Shown: positions 50,723 through 59,625 of the stretch, one piece after another
Layout: each line of letters opens with the position of its first letter
How positions within the stretch are numbered: the first letter of the stretch is position 1
The notes under the pieces: model-generated
Told to the model about the DNA's origin: nothing
Seen by the model: only the letters and a program-made list of their open reading frames with translations
The model's database searches: none
Translations under genes and position numbers: made by a program
DNA from: Pseudomonadaceae bacterium
Lineage (GTDB): Bacteria > Pseudomonadota > Gammaproteobacteria > Pseudomonadales > Azotimanducaceae
Length of the DNA: 64,000 nt
Direction: 5' to 3'
NCBI GenBank assembly: GCA_024743175.1
Contig: JANSXA010000004.1
Span: 248,001-312,000, forward strand

Positions 50723-51502
50723 TCATTGTTTGGGAAACACCCAAGGGTGAGATGCAGACAATCCACCGTCGACAGGGATAGCCTGACCATTCACGTAAGA
50801 GGCGCGATCGCTGAGTAGAAAGCAGGCCATTTCGCCAATTTCGGCAGGCTGGCCATGGCGTCTGGCAGGGTTGATCTGCCCAATACGTTCCTCGGTACCA
50901 CGCTCTTTGGCTCGATCAAACGCGGGTTTGGTCATGCCTGTTTCAATCAGGCCAGGACAGATGGCGTTGATACGCACGCCGGTGCCGTAAAGCTGGTAAG
51001 CAACCGTCTGTGCAATGCTGATGACGCCTGCCTTGCTGGCGCTGTAGTCGACGCCGCCCGCGTTTGCGCGCAATCCGGCCACTGAAGCAGTGCACACAAT
51101 AGCGCCGCTGCCCTGGGCTGTGAAAATCGGAACCGTCTGCTTGACCGCCAGAAATACACCAATGGTGTTGATACCTAAGGTGCGCTGCCAGTCTTCAACA
51201 GTGAGTTCCAACATGGGTTTACCGCCACCCACAACGCCAGCGTTGGCGTAGATTCCGTCCAGGCGACCGTATTCGTCAACACAAGCCTGAACGTAGGCTG
51301 CGGCGTCCGCTTCTTTGCTGACATCAGCTTGTAGAGCAATGGCTTTGCCGCCCTGCTTGACGACCTCGGCAACCGTTTCCTGTACCGCGTCGCTCAGATC
51401 GACACAGACCAGATTGGCGCCATACTGGCTGGCGAGCAAGCTGGTGGCGCGGCCGATACCGCTGCCTGCACCCGTGATGATGATGTTTTTGTTGTCTAAC
51501 AT
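50723..51502 (-). CDS. short-chain dehydrogenase/reductase (SDR)
   Basis: A 259-residue classical SDR. Cofactor loop T-G-A-G-S-G-I-G (about 11-18), acidic V-D-L-S at the end of strand 2 (NAD(H) preference), A-N-A-G-V-V-G-G-G, the Ser region T-A-S-V-A-G and the Tyr-Lys pair in Y-S-A-S-K. It is close to 3-oxoacyl reductase/glucose dehydrogenase-like SDRs. It lies 1 base downstream of the cyclase-family gene on the same strand, so they are co-transcribed. Confidence 0.9.
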   Translation of the reverse strand: MLDNKNIIITGAGSGIGRATSLLASQYGANLVCVDLSDAVQETVAEVVKQGGKAIALQADVSKEADAAAYVQACVDEYGRLDGIYANAGVVGGGKPMLELTVEDWQRTLGINTIGVFLAVKQTVPIFTAQGSGAIVCTASVAGLRANAGGVDYSASKAGVISIAQTVAYQLYGTGVRINAICPGLIETGMTKPAFDRAKERGTEERIGQINPARRHGQPAEIGEMACFLLSDRASYVNGQAIPVDGGLSASHPWVFPKQ

Positions 51503-51503
51503 G

Positions 51504-52451
51504 TCAGTGAATAGCTACCGGATTGATGACAGCCTGTACCGCGCCTACAAAACGAGGTTGGCCTAATACAAACAGAAATTCGGTGACGCCGTCGGCAGCC
51601 AGAGCCCGGGTATCCATGTTTTCGAGTATGTAGACGCCGTTTTTGGCCAATAATTCCGGATGCACAGGGAACGCCTGCTGGGGATCTTCAGACGGCAGCA
51701 CTTCAAGCGCCCAGTTATCCGCGCCCACCGCGACCACGCCGAGACCTGCCAGATATTGTGCGCCGTCCACACCTAACCCGGGCTGGCCAGCCATAAAGCG
51801 TTCGGGGTCGCTGTCCATGATATTCAGCCAGCCCGTGTGAAACAGCACAACATCACCCTTTTCGATGCTGATGCCAGCTTCGCGAGCAGCAGACTTGATC
51901 TGGGTGCTGTTGAAGGCGGTGCCTTCGGGCAGAATGGCCTGGTCCATATGTTTAGCCATGTCCAGCAGCACGCCGCGGGTGACAATGGGCGGAAGTTTGT
52001 CGATAGACAGTTTGCTCAAACCCTTTGGCGTGACAAAGTCGCTGGCTTTGTTGCCGTTGTAATAAACATGATTGACGCCCATATGACCGAGCCCATCGAT
52101 CTGGCTGCCAATGCCCATCCACAGATTCATCAGATCATCGTTGCCGGTGGCTTTGTTTGCGCCCAGAGGTGTGCCCATACCATCATCAAGCTGCAGTATC
52201 GTCATTGAGTATGAGCGTGGTGGGTAGGCTGGAGAATCAGGGCCGGTTTCGACGCCCAGGGCGTAGGTTTTACCCGTTTTTACCAGCTGAGCGGCTTGTT
52301 TAACTTTGTCAGCAGAGAGGTTGTTGATAGCGCCAAGCGTGTCTTCAGCGCCGTATTTCGACGGGTACCAGGCCTCGTCAGCGGTGCTGTTGAGGGCCAG
52401 TATGCTGATGGCCGCCAATGCCAGTGATTGAAGCAGTTTTAATGGTTGCAT
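51504..52451 (-). CDS. exported cyclase-family hydrolase (kynurenine formamidase-like fold)
   Basis: A 315-residue protein with a signal peptide (about 1-23). The fold is the 'putative cyclase' family that includes kynurenine formamidase. A metal-binding segment is I-D-G-L-G-H-M-G-V-N-H-V (about 113-124), a variant of the H-x-G-T-H-x-D pattern, followed by G-D-V-V-L-F-H-T-G-W near 200. The missing Thr and shifted His mean the substrate may differ from formylkynurenine. Upstream of, and co-transcribed with, the SDR gene. Confidence 0.86.
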   Translation of the reverse strand: MQPLKLLQSLALAAISILALNSTADEAWYPSKYGAEDTLGAINNLSADKVKQAAQLVKTGKTYALGVETGPDSPAYPPRSYSMTILQLDDGMGTPLGANKATGNDDLMNLWMGIGSQIDGLGHMGVNHVYYNGNKASDFVTPKGLSKLSIDKLPPIVTRGVLLDMAKHMDQAILPEGTAFNSTQIKSAAREAGISIEKGDVVLFHTGWLNIMDSDPERFMAGQPGLGVDGAQYLAGLGVVAVGADNWALEVLPSEDPQQAFPVHPELLAKNGVYILENMDTRALAADGVTEFLFVLGQPRFVGAVQAVINPVAIH

Positions 52452-52461
52452 GTATCTCTCC

Positions 52462-53871
52462 CTAGAGTGCAGTTAGTCTGTCGGTCAAGTTCCTGTAGAT
52501 GCCGCCAAAGGCGCCGTTGCTCATGATCACAACGTGGCACTTCCTGCGGCGCTCGGTGGTGGCCAGGTCCATGACTGTGTTGATCACAGCCTCATGGCTA
52601 TCGAGCATTTGCGCGGGCACCACACAGTGTTGGGCGACTTCGCCAAGATCCCACTTAATGTTCTCGCCACGGTACCAGATGACCTGATCTGCTGCAGCGA
52701 CACAGGTGGTCAGCTCGTGCCGCAAGGTCCCTAACGACATGGTATGGGTGCGTGGTTCTATCAGAGCGATAATATCATCGCTGCCCGCCTGTTTGCGCAA
52801 ACCTTCCAGCGTTGTACGGATAGCGGTCGGGTGGTGGGCGAAGTCGTCGTATAAGGCAAAACTTTCATTTTCGAACAGCAACTCCATGCGCCGCCTGACG
52901 CCGCTGAAGCCGGCTAATGCATCGATGGCCGCGCTCACCGGCACACCGGCGTGTCGCGCGGCGGCTATGGCGTTCAATGCATTGGTCTGGTTGTGTTTGC
53001 CAATGAGAGGCCAGCTCACACGACCCTGACTTTCGCCATTCAGCATGACGTCGAATTCGCTACCGTCGGTACTGGTGGCGCCAACCTGCCAGTGTTCGCC
53101 AGTGTCATTGCTGATGACCTTCCTGGGTGCGCGTTCGCCAACGCGTGCGACATCAGACCAACAGCCCATGGCAAGCACTTCGTTGATGTGGTCATCGTTG
53201 CTCGGTGCCAGTATCAGGCCGGTCTTGGGCACGGTACGCAGCAGATTGTGGAACTGAGTTTGAATCGCTGCGATGTCCGGGAAAATATCTGCGTGATCAT
53301 ACTCGAGGTTGTTCAGGATCAGCGTGCGCGGTCGGTAGTGAACAAATTTTGAACGTCGGTCGAAATAGCTGGTGTCGTACTCATCTGCCTCAACAACAAA
53401 AAACGGGCTTTCACCCAGGCGGGCAGATTGTTCAAAGTTTTTCGGTGCGCCACCAATCAGATAGCCCGGACTGAGACCAGCCTGTTCAAGTATCCACGCC
53501 AGCATTGAAGCTGTAGTGGTTTTGCCATGGGTGCCTGCAACCGCGAGCACCCAGCGATTACGTAACACGGTTTCGCCCAGCCACTGCGCCCCGGAGGTGT
53601 AGGCCAGACCCTTCTCAAGAATATACTCGACAGCCTCGTGGCCGCGCGGCAGGCCCGCGTTGCCGATTACAATCATGTCAGGTTCCGGATCCAGCTGCGC
53701 CGGGTCGAAACCTTCGTGGGCGGTTATGCCTGCAGCAGCAAGCTGGTCACTCATCGGCGGATAGACGCTCACATCGCTGCCGCTGACGCTAAAACCCATC
53801 TGCTGAGCCAGCTGTGCGAGGCTGCCCATTAAAGTGCCGCCGATGCCCAGGAAATAAATATGTCTGGTCAT
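52462..53871 (-). CDS. mpl: UDP-N-acetylmuramate:tripeptide ligase Mpl
   Basis: About 469 residues. Joins recycled L-Ala-gamma-D-Glu-meso-DAP to UDP-MurNAc in peptidoglycan recycling. Mur-ligase landmarks: H-I-Y-F-L-G-I-G-G-T-L-M-G at the N-terminus, P-loop G-T-H-G-K-T-T-T (about 112-119), E-A-D-E-Y-D and D-F-A-H-H-P-T-A-I. The open frame extends 42 residues upstream, but the ATG at 53871 matches the family and gives a 4-base ATGA overlap with the preceding gene. Confidence 0.95.
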   Translation of the reverse strand: MTRHIYFLGIGGTLMGSLAQLAQQMGFSVSGSDVSVYPPMSDQLAAAGITAHEGFDPAQLDPEPDMIVIGNAGLPRGHEAVEYILEKGLAYTSGAQWLGETVLRNRWVLAVAGTHGKTTTASMLAWILEQAGLSPGYLIGGAPKNFEQSARLGESPFFVVEADEYDTSYFDRRSKFVHYRPRTLILNNLEYDHADIFPDIAAIQTQFHNLLRTVPKTGLILAPSNDDHINEVLAMGCWSDVARVGERAPRKVISNDTGEHWQVGATSTDGSEFDVMLNGESQGRVSWPLIGKHNQTNALNAIAAARHAGVPVSAAIDALAGFSGVRRRMELLFENESFALYDDFAHHPTAIRTTLEGLRKQAGSDDIIALIEPRTHTMSLGTLRHELTTCVAAADQVIWYRGENIKWDLGEVAQHCVVPAQMLDSHEAVINTVMDLATTERRRKCHVVIMSNGAFGGIYRNLTDRLTAL

Positions 53872-54374
53872 GTGGCAAGCGCCGTTTGAGTGATGGCCAT
53901 TGAAAAAACAACAACAAAAAGCGCCATACCAACACCCAGGCCAATGTGGATATTGAGGGCGCGATGGAAGATGAAGCCGTAAACCGCGAGGCTCCACAGC
54001 GTCAGCATTGTGATAACAAACCGAGTCACGCTGGTGCCCAGCGCATCGCTCGACAGCAGCAGAAGGGCACTGAGGCCTGTGAGAATGACCTCAACACCAA
54101 AAATGGCGGTCAGCGTTTGTGGCAGCCGATGGGTTAATGACATGAGCATCATCACAAACCAGACCAGCCCGCCGGTACCCGCCAGGCTGACAATTGCGAT
54201 GGTGATCGCGCGCAGCACGGTAACGTTCTCGCCACCCCAGGCCAGCTGCACAACAATATTCATGCCTGCATTGGCAATCAGTGTCAGCAACAACAATACA
54301 TTGTTCGCTGGAATGGTTTCCGGGCCGTCGCGAAACAGGCAGATACGCCAGAACAACTGGAAAATGGATTTCAT
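53868..54374 (-). CDS. multi-helix membrane protein upstream of mpl
   Basis: A 168-residue integral membrane protein with about five hydrophobic segments (about 25-45, 55-85, 92-112, 118-140 and 146-166), Val/Leu/Ile-rich. The opening K-S-I-F-Q-L-F-W-R-I-C-L-F-R-D-G-P-E-T-I-P resembles a widespread small membrane family in gammaproteobacteria, of Yip1-like topology. Its stop overlaps the mpl start, so the two are translated together. Function unknown. Start at 54374 preferred over 54383. Confidence 0.75.
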   Translation of the reverse strand: MKSIFQLFWRICLFRDGPETIPANNVLLLLTLIANAGMNIVVQLAWGGENVTVLRAITIAIVSLAGTGGLVWFVMMLMSLTHRLPQTLTAIFGVEVILTGLSALLLLSSDALGTSVTRFVITMLTLWSLAVYGFIFHRALNIHIGLGVGMALFVVVFSMAITQTALAT

Positions 54375-54491
54375 GCACGTCAATCAATCGGAATAAATAA
54401 ATTGTCGCACAAATAGCGGCCTTCACGGACAATAGAGGGCGTTTTTTTACAACGTAAATCGATTAAAACCCCAAAGGAGACAAGTATTGTT

Positions 54492-55748
54492 ATGGCTAAA
54501 GCCAATGCTTTTTATGCCCAATCCGGTGGTGTAACGTCAGTCATCAACGCCTCAGCCTGTGGCGTTATTGAGACCGCGCGCCAGCACAAAGATATAATTG
54601 GTAAGGTCTATGCTGGTCGTAACGGCATTCTGGGCGCACTCAACGAAGAGCTCATTGATACTTCAAAAGAATCCGCTAAAGCCATAGCCGGCCTGCGCCA
54701 GACCCCCAGTGGTGCGTTTGGCTCCTGCCGCTACAAGCTGAAATCTCTACAGGAAAACGCACGCGAATATCAGCGTCTGCTGGATGTGTTCAAAGCCCAT
54801 AACATCCGTTATTTTTTCTATAACGGCGGTGGTGATTCACAGGACACTGCCAACAAGGTGGCTGAATTCGGCCGCCAGAGCGGCTACAACCTAACCTGCA
54901 TTGGCGTCCCCAAAACCGTTGATAATGATCTGCCGTTTACAGACTGCTGCCCGGGCTTTGGCTCTGTCGCCAAGTATGTCGCGGTCTCAACCCGTGAAGC
55001 AGCTCTGGACGTAGCGTCCATGTGTGAAACCTCTACAAAGATTTTTGTGCTGGAAGTAATGGGACGACACGCCGGCTGGATAGCAGCGGCTGCGTCGCTG
55101 GCGCAGGAAGAAAAAGGTGGTGCCCCGCATATTATACTGCTGCCGGAGGTGCCCTTTGTGAAAACCAGATTCCTGCAGAAAGTGAAACAGACCGTGAAAG
55201 ACAAAGGCTACTGTGTGATTGTTGCCTCGGAAGGTGCGCAGTACAAAGATGGTACTTTTCTGGCTGATGCGGGGGGTAAAGATGCGTTTGGTCATACACA
55301 GCTCGGAGGGGTCGCGCCAATGCTGGCAGAGATGATCAAAGACAAGCTGGGTTATAAATATCACTGGGCTGTGGCGGACTACCTTCAGCGGGCCGCGCGA
55401 CATATCGCATCAGCGACAGATGTTGAGCAGGCTTATGCCCTAGGTCAGGCAGCGGTGGAATTTGCGGTTGCTGGAAAAAATGCGGTAATGCCAACTATCG
55501 TGCGGACAAAAGATAAACCGTATCGATGGAAAATTGGCGAAGCCAAACTCTCCCGGGTGGCAAACGTGGAGCGCAAGATGCCGAAAAACTACATCAGTAG
55601 TGATGGGTTCGGTGTGACTGCCGCTGCAAAACGTTATCTGCAGCCGCTGATCAGTGGTGAAGATTACCCTACCTATAAGCAGGGTATGCCGCAGTATGTG
55701 ACCTTGAAGAACCAGCTGGTGAAGAAGAAACTATCTGAAAAGTGGTGA
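54492..55748 (+). CDS. pfp: pyrophosphate-type 6-phosphofructokinase
   Basis: Phosphorylates fructose-6-phosphate reversibly with PPi instead of ATP. A 418-residue PFK-A-fold protein. The nucleotide/PPi loop reads N-G-G-G-D-S-Q-D-T-A (111-120), aligning D115 with Gly104 of E. coli ATP-PFK; Asp at that place is the hallmark of the PPi-type. G114 replaces the catalytic-loop Asp. The substrate loop is P-K-T-V-D-N-D (140-146), the last Asp being catalytic. A good AGGAGA site lies about 10 bases upstream. The patatin and ppc genes follow on the same strand. Confidence 0.9.
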   Translation: MAKANAFYAQSGGVTSVINASACGVIETARQHKDIIGKVYAGRNGILGALNEELIDTSKESAKAIAGLRQTPSGAFGSCRYKLKSLQENAREYQRLLDVFKAHNIRYFFYNGGGDSQDTANKVAEFGRQSGYNLTCIGVPKTVDNDLPFTDCCPGFGSVAKYVAVSTREAALDVASMCETSTKIFVLEVMGRHAGWIAAAASLAQEEKGGAPHIILLPEVPFVKTRFLQKVKQTVKDKGYCVIVASEGAQYKDGTFLADAGGKDAFGHTQLGGVAPMLAEMIKDKLGYKYHWAVADYLQRAARHIASATDVEQAYALGQAAVEFAVAGKNAVMPTIVRTKDKPYRWKIGEAKLSRVANVERKMPKNYISSDGFGVTAAAKRYLQPLISGEDYPTYKQGMPQYVTLKNQLVKKKLSEKW

Positions 55749-55808
55749 TCAGCCGTCAACAGGTCCGGCGATATATTATCAAGCCGCATCAAAACACAGG
55801 TCTTACCG

Positions 55809-56780
55809 ATGCCTGATCACCATTTCTCCAGACGACGCCTGCTGGGTTTGCTGACCGCCACGATAGCTTCCGTTTCTCTGCAGTGGTCTTCAGCGCATGC
55901 TGCAAAAAAGCAAGCCTCCATGCATAAAGTTTCCAGCAGTTCGGATAGTAACAAGCCTACAGTCGGTATTGCATTGGGGGCCGGTGGCGCCAACGGACTC
56001 GCGCACATCCTGATGCTGGAGGCGCTCGATGAAATGGGAATCAAACCACACCGAATAGCAGGCTCGAGTATCGGCGCGATCATCGGTGCGCTCTACGCCT
56101 CCGGCATCTCAGGTAAACAGATCCGCGAACTGGTCGAACGGTTCATTATTTCTCCCGAGGAAGGACTGGTCGAAGAAGTCGTTGAACAGGATGCGGCACG
56201 CTGGGTTGAGTTCCTCGACATCGAACTTGGCGAAGGCGGCCTGCTCAGCGAAGAAGGCTTTATCTCTTTTTTGTACGACACTATTGAACAGGAAACCTTC
56301 GAACAACTGGATATCCCGCTCAAGATCATCGCCGCCGATTTATGGCACCGTAATCAAATTGTCCTGCAGTCAGGCGCACTGCTTCCCGCTATCAAGGCAA
56401 GCATGGCACTGCCCGGGGTGTTCGACCCGGTGATACTAGAAAACCGCGTACTTATCGATGGCGGCACGGTCAATCCTGTGCCTTACGACCAGTTGAGCGC
56501 GGAGTGCGACATCGTCATCGGTATCGATGTCAGCGGTGAGCGCTCAATACCAGAAGCGATGACGCCTGGCTATTTTGCAACGATTTTCAATGCGGCCAAA
56601 GTCATGCAACAGGCCATCATGACCGAGAAACTGCGGCATGAAAAACCGGAGATCTATCTCTCTCCGCGTATCGTCGACATTCGCGCCCTGGAATTCTATC
56701 GTGCCAGCGAAGTCTTCGAGCAAGCCCGCCCCGCCAAGCAAGAACTGAAGCAACAGCTATCCAAACTGTTGGGCGTTTGA
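55809..56780 (+). CDS. exported patatin-like phospholipase
   Basis: A 323-residue patatin-fold acyl hydrolase. It starts with a twin-Arg-like sequence (S-R-R-R-L-L-G-L-L-T-A-T) and a signal peptide up to about residue 31. The catalytic dyad is S87 in G-S-S-I-G and D217 in D-G-G; the oxyanion loop is G-A-G-G-A-N-G (57-63), normally G-G-G-x-R/K-G. It should cleave phospholipid or other acyl esters outside the cytoplasm. It follows pfp by 60 bases and precedes ppc; a metabolic link to them is not obvious. Confidence 0.88.
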   Translation: MPDHHFSRRRLLGLLTATIASVSLQWSSAHAAKKQASMHKVSSSSDSNKPTVGIALGAGGANGLAHILMLEALDEMGIKPHRIAGSSIGAIIGALYASGISGKQIRELVERFIISPEEGLVEEVVEQDAARWVEFLDIELGEGGLLSEEGFISFLYDTIEQETFEQLDIPLKIIAADLWHRNQIVLQSGALLPAIKASMALPGVFDPVILENRVLIDGGTVNPVPYDQLSAECDIVIGIDVSGERSIPEAMTPGYFATIFNAAKVMQQAIMTEKLRHEKPEIYLSPRIVDIRALEFYRASEVFEQARPAKQELKQQLSKLLGV

Positions 56781-56959
56781 ATAAAAAACAGAAAGCGTTA
56801 GCAAATCTGCTTGCGCCGGTGGCGCGCGTGATTATCGGATGTGGGTGATGATCTTAACGATGACGACAGGATCGGTGAACGGTTGCCTCACCGGCATTGC
56901 CCCCGCCAACGTCAATTTTGCGGTAGCCTAGCACTTACCGAAGCCAACGCAGAGATTCC

Positions 56960-59557
56960 ATGGCCACCCCGGACTTCGAACACATCGACGAACAACTACG
57001 TGACGACGTCCGCGCGCTGGGCAATCTACTCGGGTTTATCATTGCTGAAGATCAGGGTTCAGATGCACTGGCGGATATTGAAACGGTACGAGCTCTGGCA
57101 AAGGACGCCAGGGCTGCTGAGGTTGCCAACTGGTCAGAGTTGAGCGCCTCGCTGGCTAAGCAAAACGATCAGACCCTCGTTACCATTGCCCGCGCCTTTA
57201 ATCAGTTTCTCAATCTGGCGAACATCGCCGAACAGGCGCATGTCACACGCCAACCTGACATCGGGCTGAAACTGCCTGCAAATGAAGCAGTGGCGTCCGC
57301 CGTAGCAGAACTCGCCATTGAGCTGGTACTCACCGCGCATCCGACTGAAGTACTTCGTCGTACCATGATTCAGAAGTACGACGCTATTGAAGCGGCCCTG
57401 GGCAAGGACGCACAACAGAAAGACACAGAACTGCAGAGGCTGATTACAGAGGCCTGGTACAGCGATGAGATTCGTAAGACCCGGCCCACCCCCCAGGACG
57501 AAGCCAAATGGGGCTTTGCCGTTATCGAAAGTTCGCTGTGGCAGGCACTACCTGATGCCCTGCGACACCTTGACGCCGCATTGGCCAGTAGTGGCCTGCC
57601 ACCGATCCCTCTGGACGCCACACCGTTGCGCATTGCGACGTGGATGGGCGGAGACCGGGACGGCAATCCCAATGTGACAGCCTTGGTTACCGAAGAAGTG
57701 CTGATGCTTGGGCGCTGGATGGCGGCAGATCTGTTTCTGCGCGATCTTGAAAACCTGCAGGGCGCGTTATCAATGACTCGCTGCAACGATCAGCTGCGCA
57801 GCCGGGTTGGTGATGCGAGTGAGCCCTATCGGGCCGTGGTGAAAACGTTGCGCGACAAAATGTTGCAGACTCGCGATTGGGCTGAAGCGCGCGCAGCCAA
57901 TCCCGATGGCGGTGTGCGTGCAAGTGACCCTGTCAGCCAGTCGAGCATATTCTGGCGCACGGACGAACTGCTGCAGCCGCTGCAGGAACTGCATGACTCG
58001 CTGGTTGAGTGTGGCATGGCCGCTATTGCTGCGGGTCCACTGCAGGACACCATCCGTCGAGCTGCCGCCTACGGCCCGACACTTACGCGCCTCGACATTC
58101 GCCAGAGTTCAGATCGACACGCTGATGCGTTTGACGAGCTCACCCGCTATTTGAACGTTGCGGATGACAACAGTGGCTACAACGACTGGAGCGAAGCACA
58201 GCGCTGCGAGTTCCTGCTGCGCGAGCTCGACAGCAAGCGCCCGTTGTTCCCTGCCACCTGGCCAGCCAGCGCTGAGGTGTCAGAAGTACTCGACACCTGC
58301 GCTCTGATCGCTCGACTAGAAGCAGCGGGTATTGCGCAATACGTGATATCTATGGCCCGACACCCAAGCGATGTGCTGGCGGTCATTCTGCTGCTGCGTG
58401 ACGCCGGGCTTAAACAGAATCTGCCTATCGTGCCGCTGTTTGAGACACTCGATGACCTTGAACGAGCACCCGACACCCTCAACGCTCTGCTCAGCAACGC
58501 CTGGTACGCGAACTACTGCAGTCAGGAGCAGCAGGTGATGATCGGTTACTCCGATTCAGCAAAAGACGCCGGCCAGTTCGCGGCTGCCTGGGCACAGTAC
58601 GAGGCCCAGGAGCAGCTTGTTGCGGTTGCTGACAAACACCAGGTGAAACTCACACTCTTTCACGGCCGCGGTGGTGCTGTGGGTCGCGGGGGTGGTCCGT
58701 CGCAAACTGCGATTCGCTCCCAACCACCTAATTCTGTGAATGGCAGACTGCGCGTTACCGAGCAGGGTGAAATGATTCGCTGGAAGCTTGGCACGCCTGA
58801 ACTTGCCCGTAACAGTCTAACGGGCTACATCAGCGCAACACTGGAATCGTCTTTAAATCCGCCAGACCTGCCGCGCCCGGAGTGGCGCGAGGCCATGCGA
58901 CGCATGGCCGCCAGATCATTGTCAGCCTATCGAGCAACAGTGCGTGACGACCCAGGTTTTGTCGGCTTATTCCGCGCACTTACACCGGAACGCGAGCTCG
59001 GAATTCTTGCGCTAGGCAGTCGTCCGGCTCGTCGGGCTGCTACTGACGATGTGGCCAGTTTGCGAGCCATTCCCTGGGTATTTGCGTGGACTCAGATTCG
59101 TCTGATGTTGCCTGCGTGGCTGGGTACTGAGCGGGCCCTGGGCACGAGCCAGGAAGAACTGACGGAACTGCGCGCGATGCTCGACTGGCCGTTCTTTCGA
59201 ATGCAGATTGATATGCTGGAGATGGTACTCGCCAAGTGTGAACCCAGCCTCACCAGGCTCTACGCGACAAAGTTGCTGGGTGATTTGCCTGAAGACTCAG
59301 TCGACGCGCTCTGCGATCGACTTGCAGCACTGCAATCGACCGTGCTCAAACTGCGTGGTGAAGAAAAATTGCTCACAAACGAACCGGCATTGGCCGAATC
59401 TTTAACCGTTCGCAATACCTATCTCGACCCGTTACATGTACTGCAGGCAGAGCTGCTTGCACGCTATCGGGCGGATGTACAACCAGACTCTGCTATTGCA
59501 CGGGCACTGCGTGTAACTATGGCTGGCATCTCCAGTGGGTTACGTAACACGGGTTGA
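56960..59557 (+). CDS. ppc: phosphoenolpyruvate carboxylase Ppc
   Basis: Converts PEP and bicarbonate to oxaloacetate, refilling the TCA cycle. 865 residues, near the usual ~880. Landmarks: L-T-A-H-P-T-E-V-L-R-R (catalytic His, about 126-136), T-W-M-G-G-D-R-D-G-N-P-N-V (about 217-229), the Gly-rich loop F-H-G-R-G-G-A-V-G-R-G-G-G-P-S (about 569-583) and the conserved R-N-T-G C-terminus. The 179 bases upstream hold no clear promoter or hairpin. It ends at the shared terminator with hppA. Confidence 0.96.
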   Translation: MATPDFEHIDEQLRDDVRALGNLLGFIIAEDQGSDALADIETVRALAKDARAAEVANWSELSASLAKQNDQTLVTIARAFNQFLNLANIAEQAHVTRQPDIGLKLPANEAVASAVAELAIELVLTAHPTEVLRRTMIQKYDAIEAALGKDAQQKDTELQRLITEAWYSDEIRKTRPTPQDEAKWGFAVIESSLWQALPDALRHLDAALASSGLPPIPLDATPLRIATWMGGDRDGNPNVTALVTEEVLMLGRWMAADLFLRDLENLQGALSMTRCNDQLRSRVGDASEPYRAVVKTLRDKMLQTRDWAEARAANPDGGVRASDPVSQSSIFWRTDELLQPLQELHDSLVECGMAAIAAGPLQDTIRRAAAYGPTLTRLDIRQSSDRHADAFDELTRYLNVADDNSGYNDWSEAQRCEFLLRELDSKRPLFPATWPASAEVSEVLDTCALIARLEAAGIAQYVISMARHPSDVLAVILLLRDAGLKQNLPIVPLFETLDDLERAPDTLNALLSNAWYANYCSQEQQVMIGYSDSAKDAGQFAAAWAQYEAQEQLVAVADKHQVKLTLFHGRGGAVGRGGGPSQTAIRSQPPNSVNGRLRVTEQGEMIRWKLGTPELARNSLTGYISATLESSLNPPDLPRPEWREAMRRMAARSLSAYRATVRDDPGFVGLFRALTPERELGILALGSRPARRAATDDVASLRAIPWVFAWTQIRLMLPAWLGTERALGTSQEELTELRAMLDWPFFRMQIDMLEMVLAKCEPSLTRLYATKLLGDLPEDSVDALCDRLAALQSTVLKLRGEEKLLTNEPALAESLTVRNTYLDPLHVLQAELLARYRADVQPDSAIARALRVTMAGISSGLRNTG

Positions 59558-59580
59558 TCGAAGTGTTCTACGTTGATAAA

Positions 59581-59610
59581 AAAACGGGGCACTCTCATGC
59601 CCCGTTTTTT
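59581..59610. terminator. bidirectional Rho-independent terminator
   Basis: AAAACGGGGC (59581-59590) and GCCCCGTTTT (59599-59608) form a perfect 10-bp stem around the 8-base loop ACTCTCAT, with T residues after it and A residues before it, so it works in both directions. It lies between the convergent ppc and hppA genes and serves both. Confidence 0.93.
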
Positions 59611-59625
59611 GTCCGGATAACAGGA

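Noticed and set aside
56781-56959. GCGCC-GGT-GGCGC hairpin between the patatin and ppc genes as a terminator
   Set aside because: The stem is only 5 bp, has no U-tract, and a terminator there is not needed by the layout.
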